A DNA stretch of 64,000 nt from Callaeas wilsoni (lineage: Eukaryota > Chordata > Aves > Passeriformes > Callaeidae), in assembly GCA_013398955.1 (NCBI GenBank), contig VWPU01010308.1:62001-126000 (forward strand). The letters run 5' to 3'. Positions within the stretch are counted from its first letter, which is position 1; each line of letters opens with the position of its first letter. This document shows, piece by piece, positions 13,460-26,242 of the stretch. The notes below the pieces were generated by a model. The model did not search any database. It saw only the letters and a list, made by a program, of their open reading frames with translations, and was not told the DNA's origin. Made by a program: the position numbers and the translations under genes.

Positions 13460-15211
13460 GCCACCACTACACATACACCAGAAAATGAGTGGTGCTTTTA
13501 TACACAGAGCTAGAATTAAAAAGAGTAAAACCACAATTTTGGGTGTACATGTATGATTTAGAACAGGGTTAATAAGCAAAGAAATCACCACAGATTCTGG
13601 TACTGTTTGATATAAGTTGCAAGGTACAGTCCTCTGGGGTGGATCTGCTTTATCAGTTTAATGTTTCTATCTCAATTTGTCACATCTCTGATGTGGTGTA
13701 TTTTTGTATTAGAGCCTACTGCAGAGCTGAGCTCTGTGAATAATGGATTTTACATTGTACTTTCTGAACCACAAGAAAAAGAATCTGAGATCAGATAGAA
13801 TATTGCATTTGCTGTTTCTCTGTGAGGTTATTGCCAAATTTCTCCCTTTATTAAGAAAATTTCTGAATATATATTTCTTTTTCCTTTTTTAAGTTCTAAA
13901 AACATGAATAGTTTGCTTAAACAAAAAAAATGGAATTCTTTTCCTCCTCTAGAATATTCAATAGATTAGTTAGGAGTTTATATTAGCAAGAACTTTGCCT
14001 AGTTTTACAGCAAAAACTCTTCTCATTTCTTCATGTCATTTGATTATGTTCCGGGCATGAACAAAGACAAGTACTTTTCTTCTTGTACTATTTTGTGTTG
14101 CTATAAGATACAATTTTTCTGACAACTTCCATGAGATAAGTATTTTTGTTTCCTTGTTTTATTTGTTATCTAGACCAACACAAAGAAGTTGTGCAGGTTG
14201 AACTTTCCTATTGGTTTTGTTAAAACATTCTTTTAAATTTCACACACAATCCTCAGCCCAGTTTACACCTAAGTGGAGCAAGATAGTAGAATATATTGTC
14301 TTGAAAAAATTTAATAAAACAAGAAAAATCTATCAAATATTCTACATACTTTCTGGAAGCAATTTAGAAAAAACTGTTTCCCAGCCTTACCACATCACAC
14401 TAATTACATGGAGAATAAATTAATGTGTACTGAGTTGCAGATATACAGTTTAAGAAGTGAGATTAGAAGACTGCATATAGTGTGGTCTTTCTTACACCTC
14501 TCTTATTGTGAAATCTCAAAAGCTAGATTAAGTGCAAGTGGGTGACGTCTGAAGAGAATTAAGTATTTTTGTCAAGCCGCTAAAATATTCCTCTTTATTG
14601 TGGTCTTATACAAACTTCCTTTCCTAACGTCTTGCTAAATTGGAGCTTTCAAAATCTCAGAATCTATAGAATTTTTCACCACCAAAAATTAAAAAGATCA
14701 GCAACAGTGTTTATCTTGGGTAAAATCAATTCAAATTCCTGTTTGAGGGTCAGAAGGACAAATATATACTAGTGCTGCAGTTTTCCACATCTAAGGAAGT
14801 CTTCCAGGCACTGAAAACTGGCACTACATTTATGAGCTCATAACCATTGTTAGCCAGACTGCAGCTAGTGAGCTGCCAGGAACCTTGCCTCACTGAGAGG
14901 CAGATGTGGCACGCTTCCCAAATAAGCTTATTCCCTGAATTGAGTTGAGAGGTGAGCTTAGAAGAGGATCGTCTCAATGACCAAGTTCCTCTGACTTCTC
15001 AGAATCTTAATTTATTGTACTCCCTCCTCCCTATCATTCTCACTCCTGCCTTCTTTGTGCTGACTGGAAAAACTCCCCCAAGCCCGTGTGTGTCCACCAC
15101 GGACTGGTTTGTCCAGAAATGCCCAGAGCAATTCAGTGCAACAGCAATCAAGTTCTAGGCCAAAGTATATCCAGTAGAGATAGCATATTTTAATAAATAT
15201 ATGATTTTAAG

Positions 15212-15228
15212 TATATATATACACACAA
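15212..15228. repeat. Compound (TA)n/(CA)n microsatellite
   Basis: A short alternating tract reads tatatatatacacacaa. Confidence 0.7.
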
Positions 15229-16490
15229 ATGTTTACATGCATACACAGAAAAAAAAGCAAAAAACAGGCACTATACTGAGCAATGAAAATATTTGAATTC
15301 CTCTCATCCCAACAAGCATTTCAATCAGTACCAGTGACATACAGATTTCTGCAGAGTTACCATCTACTAAATACAGTGTTCCCATGTTTATTATGGAAAC
15401 CAAATGCTTTAAGTAATTGAAGCTGACACCTAGAAGTTTCCAGTAAAACATGTCAGTTCTAAGCATCTTAAAATATAACCTTGTTTTTATGAAAGTGATC
15501 TGTTGGCAACAGATCTATAATCAACAGTGCATCTCAAGATGTTAAAAACTCCCTTAGAAACTGAGATATCTTCAAATTTCTTGTGTACCATTTTGTGCTC
15601 GCTCGCTTCTCTAAATACAAACTTCTTCAGGGGAGAGAAGATATTTAAACAACAGGGCCATGACAAAGATCAGAACCTCTGAGAAGTATTGGTGCACTGA
15701 TTATCCATGACACTAATAGCTACTAAACAGCAGTGATTCCGGTTTGGAACACTGACCAATAGTTACTATAGACTGCCCGTCTGGGAGCTCTGGATCAAGT
15801 AGGTAGGTGTATTTGTCACAAATAAATATATACAGCATACCCTCACTGAAAAAGACTGACAGCTACACATAAAAAAAAAGCACATGAGGAGTTCAGAAAA
15901 ATAGGTAAAATACATGTCTTTTTGGAGCAAAATTAGTATAGACCTTGTAAGATTTTTCTGTATACCATTACAACTGTGCCTTCTCCCAGCAGTTGCTATT
16001 CATGTGGTGTTGGCAAGATTATTATAACACTGAAACTTATATTTCCTCAAACTTCACCATCATTCACCAGAAGTCTTTCATTCATAGCAAAAGTCTTGAG
16101 ATGGACTGGCATTTTACACTGCTGTTTAAAAACCATCTGCACTATTTACGCTTCAAGTCTAAGCTGAAACACAAATTCTGTTGCAAAAACAGAATCCAAT
16201 GCTTCCAGAATGGATAACAATTTATCCTCAGTGGAGAAGGATAAAGCTATGCAACATTTAAAGAAGTGTAACATGTTCATGGACCCTGGACTAAAATTCT
16301 TGTATTCTCAGCCTCATGTTAATAATTCTGATGTGTTCCATGCAGAACAAGGGTAATCTGCCAAACTATGATCGGACTGGTAAAAGAGGAGAGAAAGAGT
16401 CAAAGCTCTAGCTTTTATTTTAGAGTTTGAATAATTAATTTTCAAAAGCTTTATGAATCAAAACATTAAAAATAAAACACTCAAAGAAGA

Positions 16491-16530
16491 AAGCTTTACA
16501 GTATTTTAGAAAGCTTTACAGTATTTTAGA
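16491..16530. repeat. Perfect 20-bp tandem duplication
   Basis: The unit aagctttacagtattttaga occurs twice back to back (16491-16510, 16511-16530) with no mismatch. An absence of divergence suggests recent replication slippage. Confidence 0.95.
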
Positions 16531-18548
16531 TATTCATCACCAGTATAGGGAAATTCCTTCACATTTTCCCAGTATGAAGAAATCTAATCTTTGCAACTTG
16601 TCAAGAAAACATGGGTATAATTACAATATTTTCAGTAGGCTGCTACAGACCCACGTCGCAATAATTCTCATATCAGACTCAGTTGAGCAGAAGGAGGAAT
16701 TTAAACCTGGATTTAGTGGAGCCAAGAACATTTGTTTAAAGGAAGCTTCCAGGAAGTGAGTGCTGATACTTTTGCAAGACACAGCTTGTGTTTGTGTCTA
16801 AAAATCCGCCTACGGAAATTGCTTTCCCTGAAGGCTACAAGATTATGTAGCTTTCACATGTAGAATATGCAGCATTACTCATGCTGGGTGCGTTTTGGAG
16901 TCAGCCTGTGCCACAGCAGAACCCGGGGAATTATCAGCATCTTCAGTCAAATCCGTGGGATTTAAAGACTCTCCAAAGGACAGAAATCTTTAGAGTACCT
17001 ACTGATAGGAGCAACACCAAACTAAGCAACTTCATGGACTTAGCCCTTATTTGTTACATCAGAAAATGACTACTAATTGTTGTACTACTTTGTCAATTTA
17101 CATTTCAAGTAACTGGATTTGACCTTCTTTTGTGGCAATTCTGCAACCTATTGGTTTTAATTATCAGAGTGCAAATCATCTAATGTAGCCCTGTATCACC
17201 CTAGGAGCAGTTAGTTTTAGTACTTTATCTCTCTGGTTACTGTTTATAAATTTTGAATTTTTATGTAATGGTCTACTCAAGTCCAGCAAACAAATTTGTT
17301 TCCTGTATTCAACCAACCCAGCTAGCTTTTTATAACATGCTGCCCCTTTTTTGGTTTTCTTCAGAGTTTGACTTTAATATTCAATGGTCCGCAGGAATCA
17401 AAATATTTGCCATTTTTCTTCAAAATTCTTAAAATCCCAAGATATTTCTTTGACAGTTGCTACTACTCAGACTTTGTCTTACAGAGTTAAGGAACAAGAA
17501 CAACCAGGAAATAAAAGCCCATGTGCAAGCACACACAAAACACTTTATTAAATTCATAATAATTAACAGAAGTTTCCCCTGCTTATACCCATGATTTTGC
17601 TCATTGAAGATAAAGATACAAACATTCAAGAAGCTTTCAAATAAAAGATTTTGAACATGAAACTTTACCAATGAAATCAAACACTAAGCACCCAAAACAC
17701 AAGGTCAGACAGCTGGTTATGGTTACCAGAGAATTTGGTAGAATTTTTCCAGGTTCAAAAGGGTTTTATCCAGCTCCACAGATCCACAAAAGGAGATAAA
17801 GAATTACAATCTAAAAATGTCACAGTGTTCTCTATGTGGAATTCCATCAACCACAAAGTGCAGTATTAAGTGAGGAAAGAGAATGTCCTGTTACTGTTGC
17901 ACACAAAGGGTAGTGAGCTAAATCACACTGTTCAAGACATGGGGCTATAGTTCATGATTCTGTGAAATTGTCCAGTCAAAGGTTAGCAGGAATTGCAAAA
18001 AAACAAAACAGAAAATTGCAAAGAAAATGAAGAACTTCGCCATGCTACTCCACCGTGTTAGAATTATGTGCACAATGTAATACAGCTTGAAGAGATACAG
18101 AAAAAGAAAAGAAACAAGATGGATGAAAGTTACAAAACTAGATTTTTAGAAGTCTAAATACAGACTGAAAATTCTTCATTAATGTAAATTTGATAAAGGG
18201 CTACAAATCAGAAACAGTTAATGGGAAACCAGTATTCATTTCAGCTTCAACTATAAGAATCTAATACCACTAAACCTAGGTAGCAAGAAAGACATCTCTT
18301 CACATAACATGCAATCAAACTAGAAATTCCTCACCATGGAATGTTGTGGATGTTAATGTCTTACAAGTTTTCAATAAGTCACTGCACAGCTTCAATGTGG
18401 AGAGAACTCTGCAATGCAATACAAAGATTTTTATGTTAGCTAAGCTAGAAATGAGACAAATTTTTGAGGGCTGTTAGAATATGCTGAAGGTGCTTTCCTC
18501 TATAGTTGAATTAATATATATGTTAACTCTTTCTTGCCCATTTTTTGA

Positions 18549-18818
18549 TGGTGGCAGTCAGAGGTGTCCCGGGCTAACTCAACTTTCAGGTTGATCTTCA
18601 GTCCTTATGCAACTCCCTGCCTGCCTAGCAGCAAATCTGCTTTGGAGTTCAGGGACATAAAAGGGGATGGCAGTGGCTCTGTTCACAACCCCACTGAGTG
18701 CTCAAACCTGAGAAATCTGTGTGAGACTGGACTCCACAAGATGACCCCTCCAGCATTAGCCAGGACCCTCGTGTACATCAAGATCCCAGCACATATAAGA
18801 AAGCCAGAATTGTTTTAG
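18549..18818 (+). other. Unidentified GC-richer open frame
   Basis: This frame stays open for 89 codons to a TAG at the end and is clearly less AT-rich than its flanks. The product includes SALEFRDIKGDGSGSV and, near the end, KMTPPALARTLVYIKIPAHI. The first ATG falls late, at a KM pair, so it would have to be part of an exon and not a whole gene. A pyrimidine-rich run precedes a possible acceptor AG near 18555-18557, but no donor or partner exon is visible. I do not recognise the peptide. An old repeat fragment or a chance frame are alternatives. Confidence 0.2.
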
Positions 18819-20224
18819 TCTACATTGTATGTGGTTCACATGTTTTCGTTAACTACACATAGGAAAATGTCTTTAGTTTTTGGAGTCAGAGACCTTTAAA
18901 TAGCCCTTACTATGCAATAATAAAAATAACAGTCTCTAATGCAATAATAATTACAGTTCATTATAGCATACTATCTAGCCATTCAAAAGTGTGCTAATGC
19001 AGTGTTCATTAATTCTTTGAGAAGTAAAACAGTTTATATTCCTTTCTGTTTCATCAAAATAGGTAATAGGATGAAAAATTTTGTCCAACTACAAAAAGCA
19101 GTTTCTTCTTAAGTCCAAATCACTGCATTTTGTGGAACTAAAATTTGGCTGTAGCTGAGAGAATTCAGAAGGCAACAGCATCAACCTGAATTTCTCTTGG
19201 GAAAGCTCCAGAAGTAGCCAACCACCAAACCTCTAAATTTATTAGGCTTTTAATATGCTTTTCAAGCAATAGGAAGCTGACCATTTCCTCCACAGATTGG
19301 TTTATTAATCTCTATATACATTTTTGTTCTGAGCTTTTGAGTGTGTTTTTTCTTTGGTTGGCTTTGGGTTGCAGGGTGGAGTTTTTTTCCTTTTTAACAG
19401 TAGTCACTGTTAAAAGGTACTACTAAGGGTAAAACACTACAAAACCCTGCAAATTGTGGTGAAATGAATTGATTCTACAATTATTAAGAATGCAAGTGTA
19501 GCTGCTGGGAAAGAAAAAAAGGATGGTGTTAATAAAGAAACTAATATACTCTGTGCTGGCAGGAATTAAACCAGTTCAAAGACTTAATACTAAATCTTTT
19601 TATAAAGTGCATGAACACAGTTTGTTCATGTTGAATTTTAGTTTTTATCAATATGCTGACATGTAGTTCAAACGGTGGGAAAAGGAGTCTGCACTGAAAA
19701 CCAAAGCTTAGAAAAACATTTTTTCTATTAAAAAGTGTGTTGGGGAACAACAATAACTTGAAGAAAGAAGAGTGAATGAATTTCTACTACCTTCTGTGAA
19801 CTAAACATAATAATAAAATAATAGGCCTGCACTGCCACCAGGCAGTTCCCTTTCATATCAAGAGTCACAGGAGCAGAGACCAGGCAAAGCAAAAAAAAAC
19901 CCCAAAACACTCCAACACAAACAAACAAAAAATAAAAACCACTAGCAACAAAATGTCACAGTCTTCACATGGCAGCAGGGTGGTAGGTGTTCTTGCTACT
20001 CAGTCATGATCATTCTAGTGCTGTTGTCATTATTTTCTTACAGACATTATTTAATCTTATGCATTGAATTCTGCTCTCTTAAAAAAATGAAAAGATTTGC
20101 ATATAAATTTGATGCCACTTTTCTATCCAAATTCTGTCTTCCATGCTATTGAAAACCCCCACATTTTGCTTCCAGCAGAAAAATATTCTGAAACTGGCAG
20201 TTTGAAACCTTCTTTAAATACAGA

Positions 20225-20247
20225 TTTTTTTTGTTTTTTTTTTTTTT
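20225..20247. repeat. Poly-T tract
   Basis: A T run with one G is bracketed by cagattt (20221-20227) and its reverse complement aaatctg (20248-20254). Confidence 0.8.
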
Positions 20248-21378
20248 AAATCTGAAAATCTCTTCATTTTTTAGTGATGGTCAAAGTTCTCATGAACCAA
20301 TGCACTCATTTTAACATCATTTCTGAAAAAGTTTTGAATTAGGTTCAAGACATATCTGGGGATATATGTTAGTTTTTATCCTGAGTGCATAGTGTTGAAA
20401 AGTAACATTTAAATCACCATAGCTGAAAAAACTACATTTCATACCAACAGAGGTCTAGAATTTCTCTAAGTTGCGTAACAGGCCACTTCAGAACTCACTA
20501 TTGATACAATTTCAACCACGCATTTAATTATTATGACAATCCATTTACCAATCTTTGAACAGCCCACATCCATTACACAACTGAGAAAAGATATGCTTAT
20601 AATATATTCCTATAGACTTTGTACTTCTGGAAGTATATTAGGTATGTAGGAGCTAGAACATGCCAGATTAAAGGATTTTAATTTTAAATGTTTGGTCCAA
20701 TTTTAAATTTAAATTTTGAATCTAAGGAATGATTTCTGCTCTTCTGGAAAGGAAGACAAAATAGCCTCATTTTTAGACCATTTTGAAACAAATAAACAAA
20801 AGAAGATTGTCAGGAAGGTGTCTCTCTTGCTCCAATTTCCAGACGAAAAAACAAGGACAAGAATCTGCTGTAAAGTTTCTCAATATCTTGCCTGCCTTTG
20901 AACAGTGTGTGACTATAGACAGGTATTATACTCAATAAGGTAGAAAAATGGTTCACAAACATTAGAAAAATTTCCCCATTCAAGCCTCTGACTTCATGTA
21001 TTGCTGATTTTTTTTAAATAGATTATCTCATGATGGAACACAACCATATTCTTACATGTTCACTGGCAAGTAAGATGGGTTCATACAGGCTGCTTCCAGA
21101 AATGCTTAATAAGGGGGGGGACTGCCAACTTTCCTTCATACTTCACCTTGGATCAAAAATACTCAAACTCACCCAAACCCCAACAAACTTTCCTTATAGA
21201 AATCTAGTCAAAACCCATGAAACACCTCTATCTGTGAAAATACTCATTTCCAAGGAAATAAGACTTGGTACACCAAGAGCACTAAAAGGGATACAGGCAG
21301 TGTTTCTTGAATCTTTTTTTCCCTCTACTAGTAACTCAGTTTCTAGGAAAAATTTATGTCATATGTCAGTAAACAACT

Positions 21379-21420
21379 AAAAAACCCCCACAAACCCCCA
21401 AAAAACCCAAACACAAAACA
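21379..21420. repeat. A/C-only low-complexity tract
   Basis: 42 bases contain no G or T, in irregular AAACCCCC-type blocks. Similar tracts recur at 12981-13010, 19890-19940, 33918-33969 and 61928-61978. Confidence 0.85.
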
Positions 21421-22829
21421 GAGGAAAAACCCAAACCTTATCTGTCTTCACTCATATGAGTAAGAATATTTCACTCATTTCTATGCGTTTAGAAAGATGT
21501 AGAATTCAAATTTTCTCTGTAATTCATAATGCAACATTTACTTCGTTTAATTATTATCTTCTGTTGTATATATTGATAGAATTAGGTAACACCCCATCCT
21601 TTTCAAGGCACTTGCAACAGGGAGCAGGAGGAAGCAACAGTTTTGTCTGTAGATTCATGAGAATCAAGTAGGAATGACAAGTGCCCTTAACTGCTGATAT
21701 TAGCTCAAAACTTCAAAAGAACCATGTCAATTTGAGATAGGATTTACAGACATGAAACTATAAAGTTGCAAATTAGGATATCGGATTGCTTTTCAAAACT
21801 AGCTCCATTACAGAAATGTCCAGTATTTTGAGGGCTAACTCATTATCCCTAACTAATTATGTTGATGAGCATAATGCTAAATAGATTCCAGAGATGTGTG
21901 TGAAGCATCAGTGCAAGGAGGTGCAAACAACTTTGTGACTGGAATTTTCATTCCTCATACCTTAACACTGAATTTTCTGTTCTTTACATGTTTTGTCTTC
22001 TAACTGCCCCATGCAGGGTGGTCAACAGTTAACATGCCTGCCATCACAGCCTGTCAGGGTAGGTACAGCAAAGCATCTGCTTTGCTATCTTACCTTCCTG
22101 ACTCTCCAGGGGGTTACAGTTCAAGCAAACGCAGGCTCTCCTTATCAGCCAAAATGAAAGGGCATGCAACATCTACAGAGGTGAAGGAGGGACTGCAAAT
22201 GCTGTCTCTTTTTCTTTCCCTCCCACATCTTGAGGATGTGTGCATGTGTCTGAAGACAAGAGGGTACAAACCAGCAAAGAACACCATGGAAACAGACACA
22301 ACAGAAAAAGTCAGGGGCTCAAACCTGATAGCTTCCTTAATAACACAGATAATCCTATAAATATGTTTTACATTGACTATTGGCTGAAGCTTTCTCTACT
22401 AACAGCTTGAATTTCCCATCTTTATCAATTCATACTGTGCTCAGAGTGACCTAATTTCACCTCTTATCCTGTGGAAAACCGCTTTTTACAAAGACATGCG
22501 ACTCTGCTTGCTTCTCCTGATGATTTAAACAGCTCCCAAAATTAAATCAAAAAAATCCAACTTTTGTCAGAGACAGTTTTTTGTTTTGTTATTGTTATGT
22601 TTGTTAAGAGGAATGGAGGGGAAAAAAAAAAAAAAACATTCCTAAGACCACAGCCAGGGTAGTCTTTAGCTCCATTCAGGAGCAAGGCTACCTGTTGAAT
22701 CAGTAGTAGCCTTATATGAAAGAAGAAATCTAGCCAACAATCTATTCTCTCGAGCACACGTCAGAAAATACAGTATGAGAATGCAGCATACATCTGCTCA
22801 TCTTAACAGAGCTGAGAAACCTGCCGGAA

Positions 22830-22927
22830 CTAAATTCTGCTCAAGAAGTGTATGATGAGGCTCACGAAACAGAGGAGGACAATAGCTGCCCAGAACAGCA
22901 TCTTTGAGAGTTGACATGTCAGTCAAT
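22830..22927 (-). other. Candidate terminal exon or small ORF encoding one membrane helix
   Basis: On the minus strand an ATG at 22899-22901 opens a 23-codon frame ending in TAG at 22830-22832. The peptide runs MLFWAAIVLLCFVSLIIHF and then LSRI, a textbook single transmembrane segment. A splice-acceptor-like sequence, ccttgctttaatcttgttac then AG, ends at 22928, so the exon would begin at 22927. The helix frame has an in-frame TGA just inside that acceptor, so from this site translation would have to start at the ATG. A second AG directly before the ATG (ctctcaaag) is an alternative acceptor that would permit a tail-anchor reading. I cannot match it to phospholamban, sarcolipin or other micropeptides I know. 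Chance remains possible. Confidence 0.25.
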
Positions 22928-23064
22928 CTGTAACAAGATTAAAGCAAGGATTACTAAACTTACATGTGCTTTAAAGTAATCCTTCAAAACATTTTAAAAG
23001 GCTGTACATACGTTTTGCTTCTGCTACAAGGAATTCTGGCCAAATCTTCGAAAGCCATAATCAG

Positions 23065-23673
23065 TGACCTGGTTTCAGCTGGGATGGATTTAATTTTCTT
23101 CCTAGTAGCTGGCACAGTGCTGTACTTTTGATTTATGATGAGAATAATGTTGATGTTTAAACTGTCGCTCATTAATTTAATTTAACAATAATGTTTTAAT
23201 TGTTGCTAAGCAGTGTTTACACAGAGTCAAAGCCTTTTCTGCTCCTCACCCTAGCAGTGAGGAGGCTGGGAGTGCACAAGAAGCCGGGAGGAAAACAGCC
23301 AGGATAGTGACTCTCACTGACCAAAGGAATATTCCATACAGTATGGCATCGTGCTCAGCATACACACTAAGGGAAAAGCTGGCCCAGGGCTGCTGCTCAG
23401 GAGCTGTCTGGTGAGCAGTTGTATTGTGTATCACTTGCTTTCTATATTCTAATTCTTTTATCTTGCTCATCATCCTCCTCCTCATTATTACTATTATTTC
23501 CTCTTCCTTTTCTGACCTATTAAATTGTTCTCAACTCATGAATTTCACATTTCCCCCCCCCTCCAATTCTCTCTCCCGGCCAAATACAGGACTGGGGGAT
23601 GGAGCAGACCAGGCAGAGGCAGCAAGGACGTGGCTGTGTGGTGCTTAGCTGCCTCCCAGGTTAAATCACAAGA
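23065..23673 (+). mobile_element. ERVL-like LTR, near full length
   Basis: The sequence follows a common avian LTR from its start (tgacctggtttcagctggga) to its end (gcttagctgcctcccaggtt then aaatcac). Landmarks include ttcttcctagtagctggcac, gaccaaaggaatattccata and the poly(A) signal ATTAAA at 23519-23524, followed by a U5-like caactcatgaa. The consensus TATA region appears degraded (gcatacacac near 23362), so the promoter is probably dead. No clear duplication flanks it: atcag before and cccag after share only three bases. No internal ERV region adjoins it, so it is a solo LTR. Open frames at 23246-23776 are shadows of this repeat. Confidence 0.85.
23519..23524 (+). promoter_or_regulatory. 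LTR poly(A) signal (ATTAAA)
   Basis: ATTAAA is in the R/U5 part of the LTR, at the same relative position as in the 3893-4496 LTR. Confidence 0.5.
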
Positions 23674-26220
23674 CCCAGAAATTGCTAGAGCACCTGCCCT
23701 ACCAAAGGATACATCCTATTGTGCACACACGCAAGTTGGAAAACAGAAAGAACATATAATACTTTCTACTTTTTAAACCATTATGCCAAATAAGTAATAT
23801 AATTTGTAAATGCTGTACAAATATACTAGAGAATGGCAGAGTGGGAAAATTAGATAAAATTTCTCCTTTTCTCAACTTTAAATTCAACAAAAAAAACCAA
23901 ATAAACCTGTGTACAGTCCAGCAGAGAGAATTCTATCCTGATATTTATGCAATAAATGTCAGAGTACTGAACACCCAACTCCATTGTATTGCCCATCACA
24001 ACAATACAGAATGCTGAATTATCACGTTACATAGACTTTTCTATCACACAGGAACAGAATTAGGAGGACAGGTTTTAGTTTTTTGTTGTTTTTAAAGCCA
24101 AGTCCAACATTGGCTATTCTCCTACTGTCATTACAAAACATTGCTAATACTATACTCCTCTGTAAGATTAAGAAAAATCCAAATCAAACCCCGCGAGTTG
24201 TACAGCTCTCATAGACTCAAATGAATCCTCAAAAAACTGTTTTGAAATCTTCGTGGAGAGAATAATGGGGAAAAATCCATAATAATAATTCCACTCCATC
24301 TGAGCAGAAAGAGGATTTACACTGTAAAGAGAAGTCAAATTCCTTATCTGTATGCAGGAACTTTGTGTGAAATTGTCATTTTCCAAATTTCATACGATTC
24401 TCTAACTCTCCCATTCTGTGGTTAGACAGATCTAGTCACACAACCCTGTAGCATTTGCTCTCCATTTAACAAAACAGAAACAAAAGCTGTCACAAAGGGC
24501 TTACAAAGTACGTGTCTTCTGTCTCAGTCAAAACTAAGGAAATCCTGCTGCTCCAAATGGATCAGAAAGAGGATTTGTGCCCAACTTTAACACACAGGTA
24601 CACGAGCACTGAGCTGTGGGAACACTGACATAGCATGGCACTATTACAACACAAACACATCAGAGAGGACATCTGACACTGGCAGATCTGGACTGCTCTT
24701 TCTGAGGTGGACCTTCAAAAGGAAGAGTTTCAGATACTTATTTTGCTCTTAATTTAGCTTCACAACTTGATTCACATATTTCTGAAATTCAGTCTAATCT
24801 AGAATACTAGAATATACAGTCAGTCATATGAACATTGTATTTTTTGTATTAACTGACAAGATAATTTGCTACAAAAATACCTGACACTCAGACAAAAAGA
24901 AAAAAAAAGCTCTGGCTTCAATTGTAGCACACAACACTGCAAAACACCATCAAAAAAAGGCTAAAGAGACACTTGAGAAGGAACAAAATTAGAAGATGAA
25001 GTCAACCTACAATTACCACAACACATTTTGATACATATTTTCACCCCAGCACATGCTATAGGGGAAAATACATCCATAATACACTTTTTAAAAAAAAAAA
25101 TGCGTAAAAATGTCACTGCCTTTCTAATTTTTTGAAACTATCCTGCAAGTTCCAATAATGTCCTGAAAACTGAAACATGCTCTTAAATTCTATTTTAGAC
25201 TTGAAAACGAATATTTTATTTTTATACAGGTTTCCTCAAACCAAGAAAAGCATTTAGGTATTCAGGATATGAAAAACTAAAAGCACTTTAAAGCCTGGTT
25301 GTTACTGAAACCTCTAAGCAACCTGAGCTGGCACAAATCACACGACCAAGATATTATTCTCGTTCCTATTTTTCAATATCCATTCTGTATATCAGATATG
25401 GTTATTTTTATCATGAAAAATCTCATTCTTTTCATGGTAACTTCCTTCCTTATTATTCCTATTTAACTAAGAACAAAATATACGTAGTGAGTGAGTAGTG
25501 AATGACCTTTAATGTGCCATGCAGTCGCTCTAGTCATACAGTCCCCGGACAAGTGGAACAACTGTTTCCTTTATATAGCCCACAATTTCACTGAATTTGG
25601 GTGCATAACATTCTTCACACACTTCTTTCCTTCCCCTGACCATAACATTAATTGGTCTAAAGCCTCACTTGCAGCTGGGGCTTCAAATATCATTATCTCT
25701 AGCAGTACTAATCAGATCTTTAATGCAATAATAGATGTACTTAATTTACTGCACAAACCATGTCATTAAAGTGTTGCAATTATATTTTTGTTTAAAGTTT
25801 TCCTACTTTCTTTTTCAAGCTGGAGAATCCTTTTCCAGACACAAGATTAAGGTACAGTTACAATTGTCTGTCATTGTCACCTCAACCTACTCAATATTTC
25901 CTGATCTGATTGCATAACTGGTTAGAAAAACAGATGGGCCCAAGTTTAGAAATACAGCTCAAAAGGTGTATATTTAGATGTGCCATTCATTATGTGGAAG
26001 GCACATTTCCACCCACTCACACATATATTCAGTAACATATCTTCCCAGAAACGTTAAGAACATGAGAAACAAAGCAGCATGGATGAAAGCATTTTTATCA
26101 AGCAGAACAGTCAGATTCATTATTTTTTTTAAATTTCTTTAGGATGCATTATATTTCACAGGGAAAATACTAAGACAGAGGAAAGGTCTTTGCTACCCTA
26201 CCTCTATCCACAGTAGCTCT

Positions 26221-26242
26221 CTGCTGCAGGAATCTGCAGCAG
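26221..26242. repeat. Perfect 9-bp inverted repeat, 4-nt loop
   Basis: ctgctgcag, gaat, ctgcagcag. The arms are fully complementary and GC-rich for this region. The function is unknown. Confidence 0.85.

Larger units (their letters stand above)
7554..18548. other. Long AT-rich non-coding stretch
   Basis: About 11 kb without a recognisable gene or intact retroelement. It holds poly-A or A-rich runs near 10377-10390, 12192-12230 and 12973-12985, a (CAAA)n patch near 13444-13459, a short TA/CA microsatellite at 15212-15228 and a perfect 20-bp tandem duplication at 16491-16530. Open frames on both strands are short and overlap one another. Confidence 0.6.
18819..22829. other. AT-rich non-coding stretch
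   Basis: No gene recognised. It contains a 9-bp hairpin at 19392-19415, an A/C-only tract around 19890-19940, a poly-T run at 20225-20247 bracketed by the inverted repeat cagattt/aaatctg, an A/C-only tract at 21379-21420 and a poly-A run near 22622-22636. Frames of 116 codons (21030-21380) and 108 codons (22034-22360) begin with ATG but show no motif. Confidence 0.5.

Noticed and set aside
13420..13465. CRISPR-like or minisatellite array
   Set aside because: A simple (CAAA)n-type low-complexity patch without unique spacers, in vertebrate DNA.
17951..17966. CR1 tail-like ttcatgattctgtga
   Set aside because: Only the terminal motif matches. The upstream sequence has no CR1 similarity.
21030..21380. 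116-codon ATG-started frame
   Set aside because: No motif, no GC change and no splice context. A length expected by chance in a 64-kb six-frame scan.
22034..22360. 108-codon ATG-started frame
   Set aside because: Unrecognised product of simple composition, with an overlapping frame on the other strand. No supporting signal.
23246..23776. Several frames of 74-83 codons
   Set aside because: They lie in or overlap the LTR at 23065-23673 and are shadows of repeat sequence.
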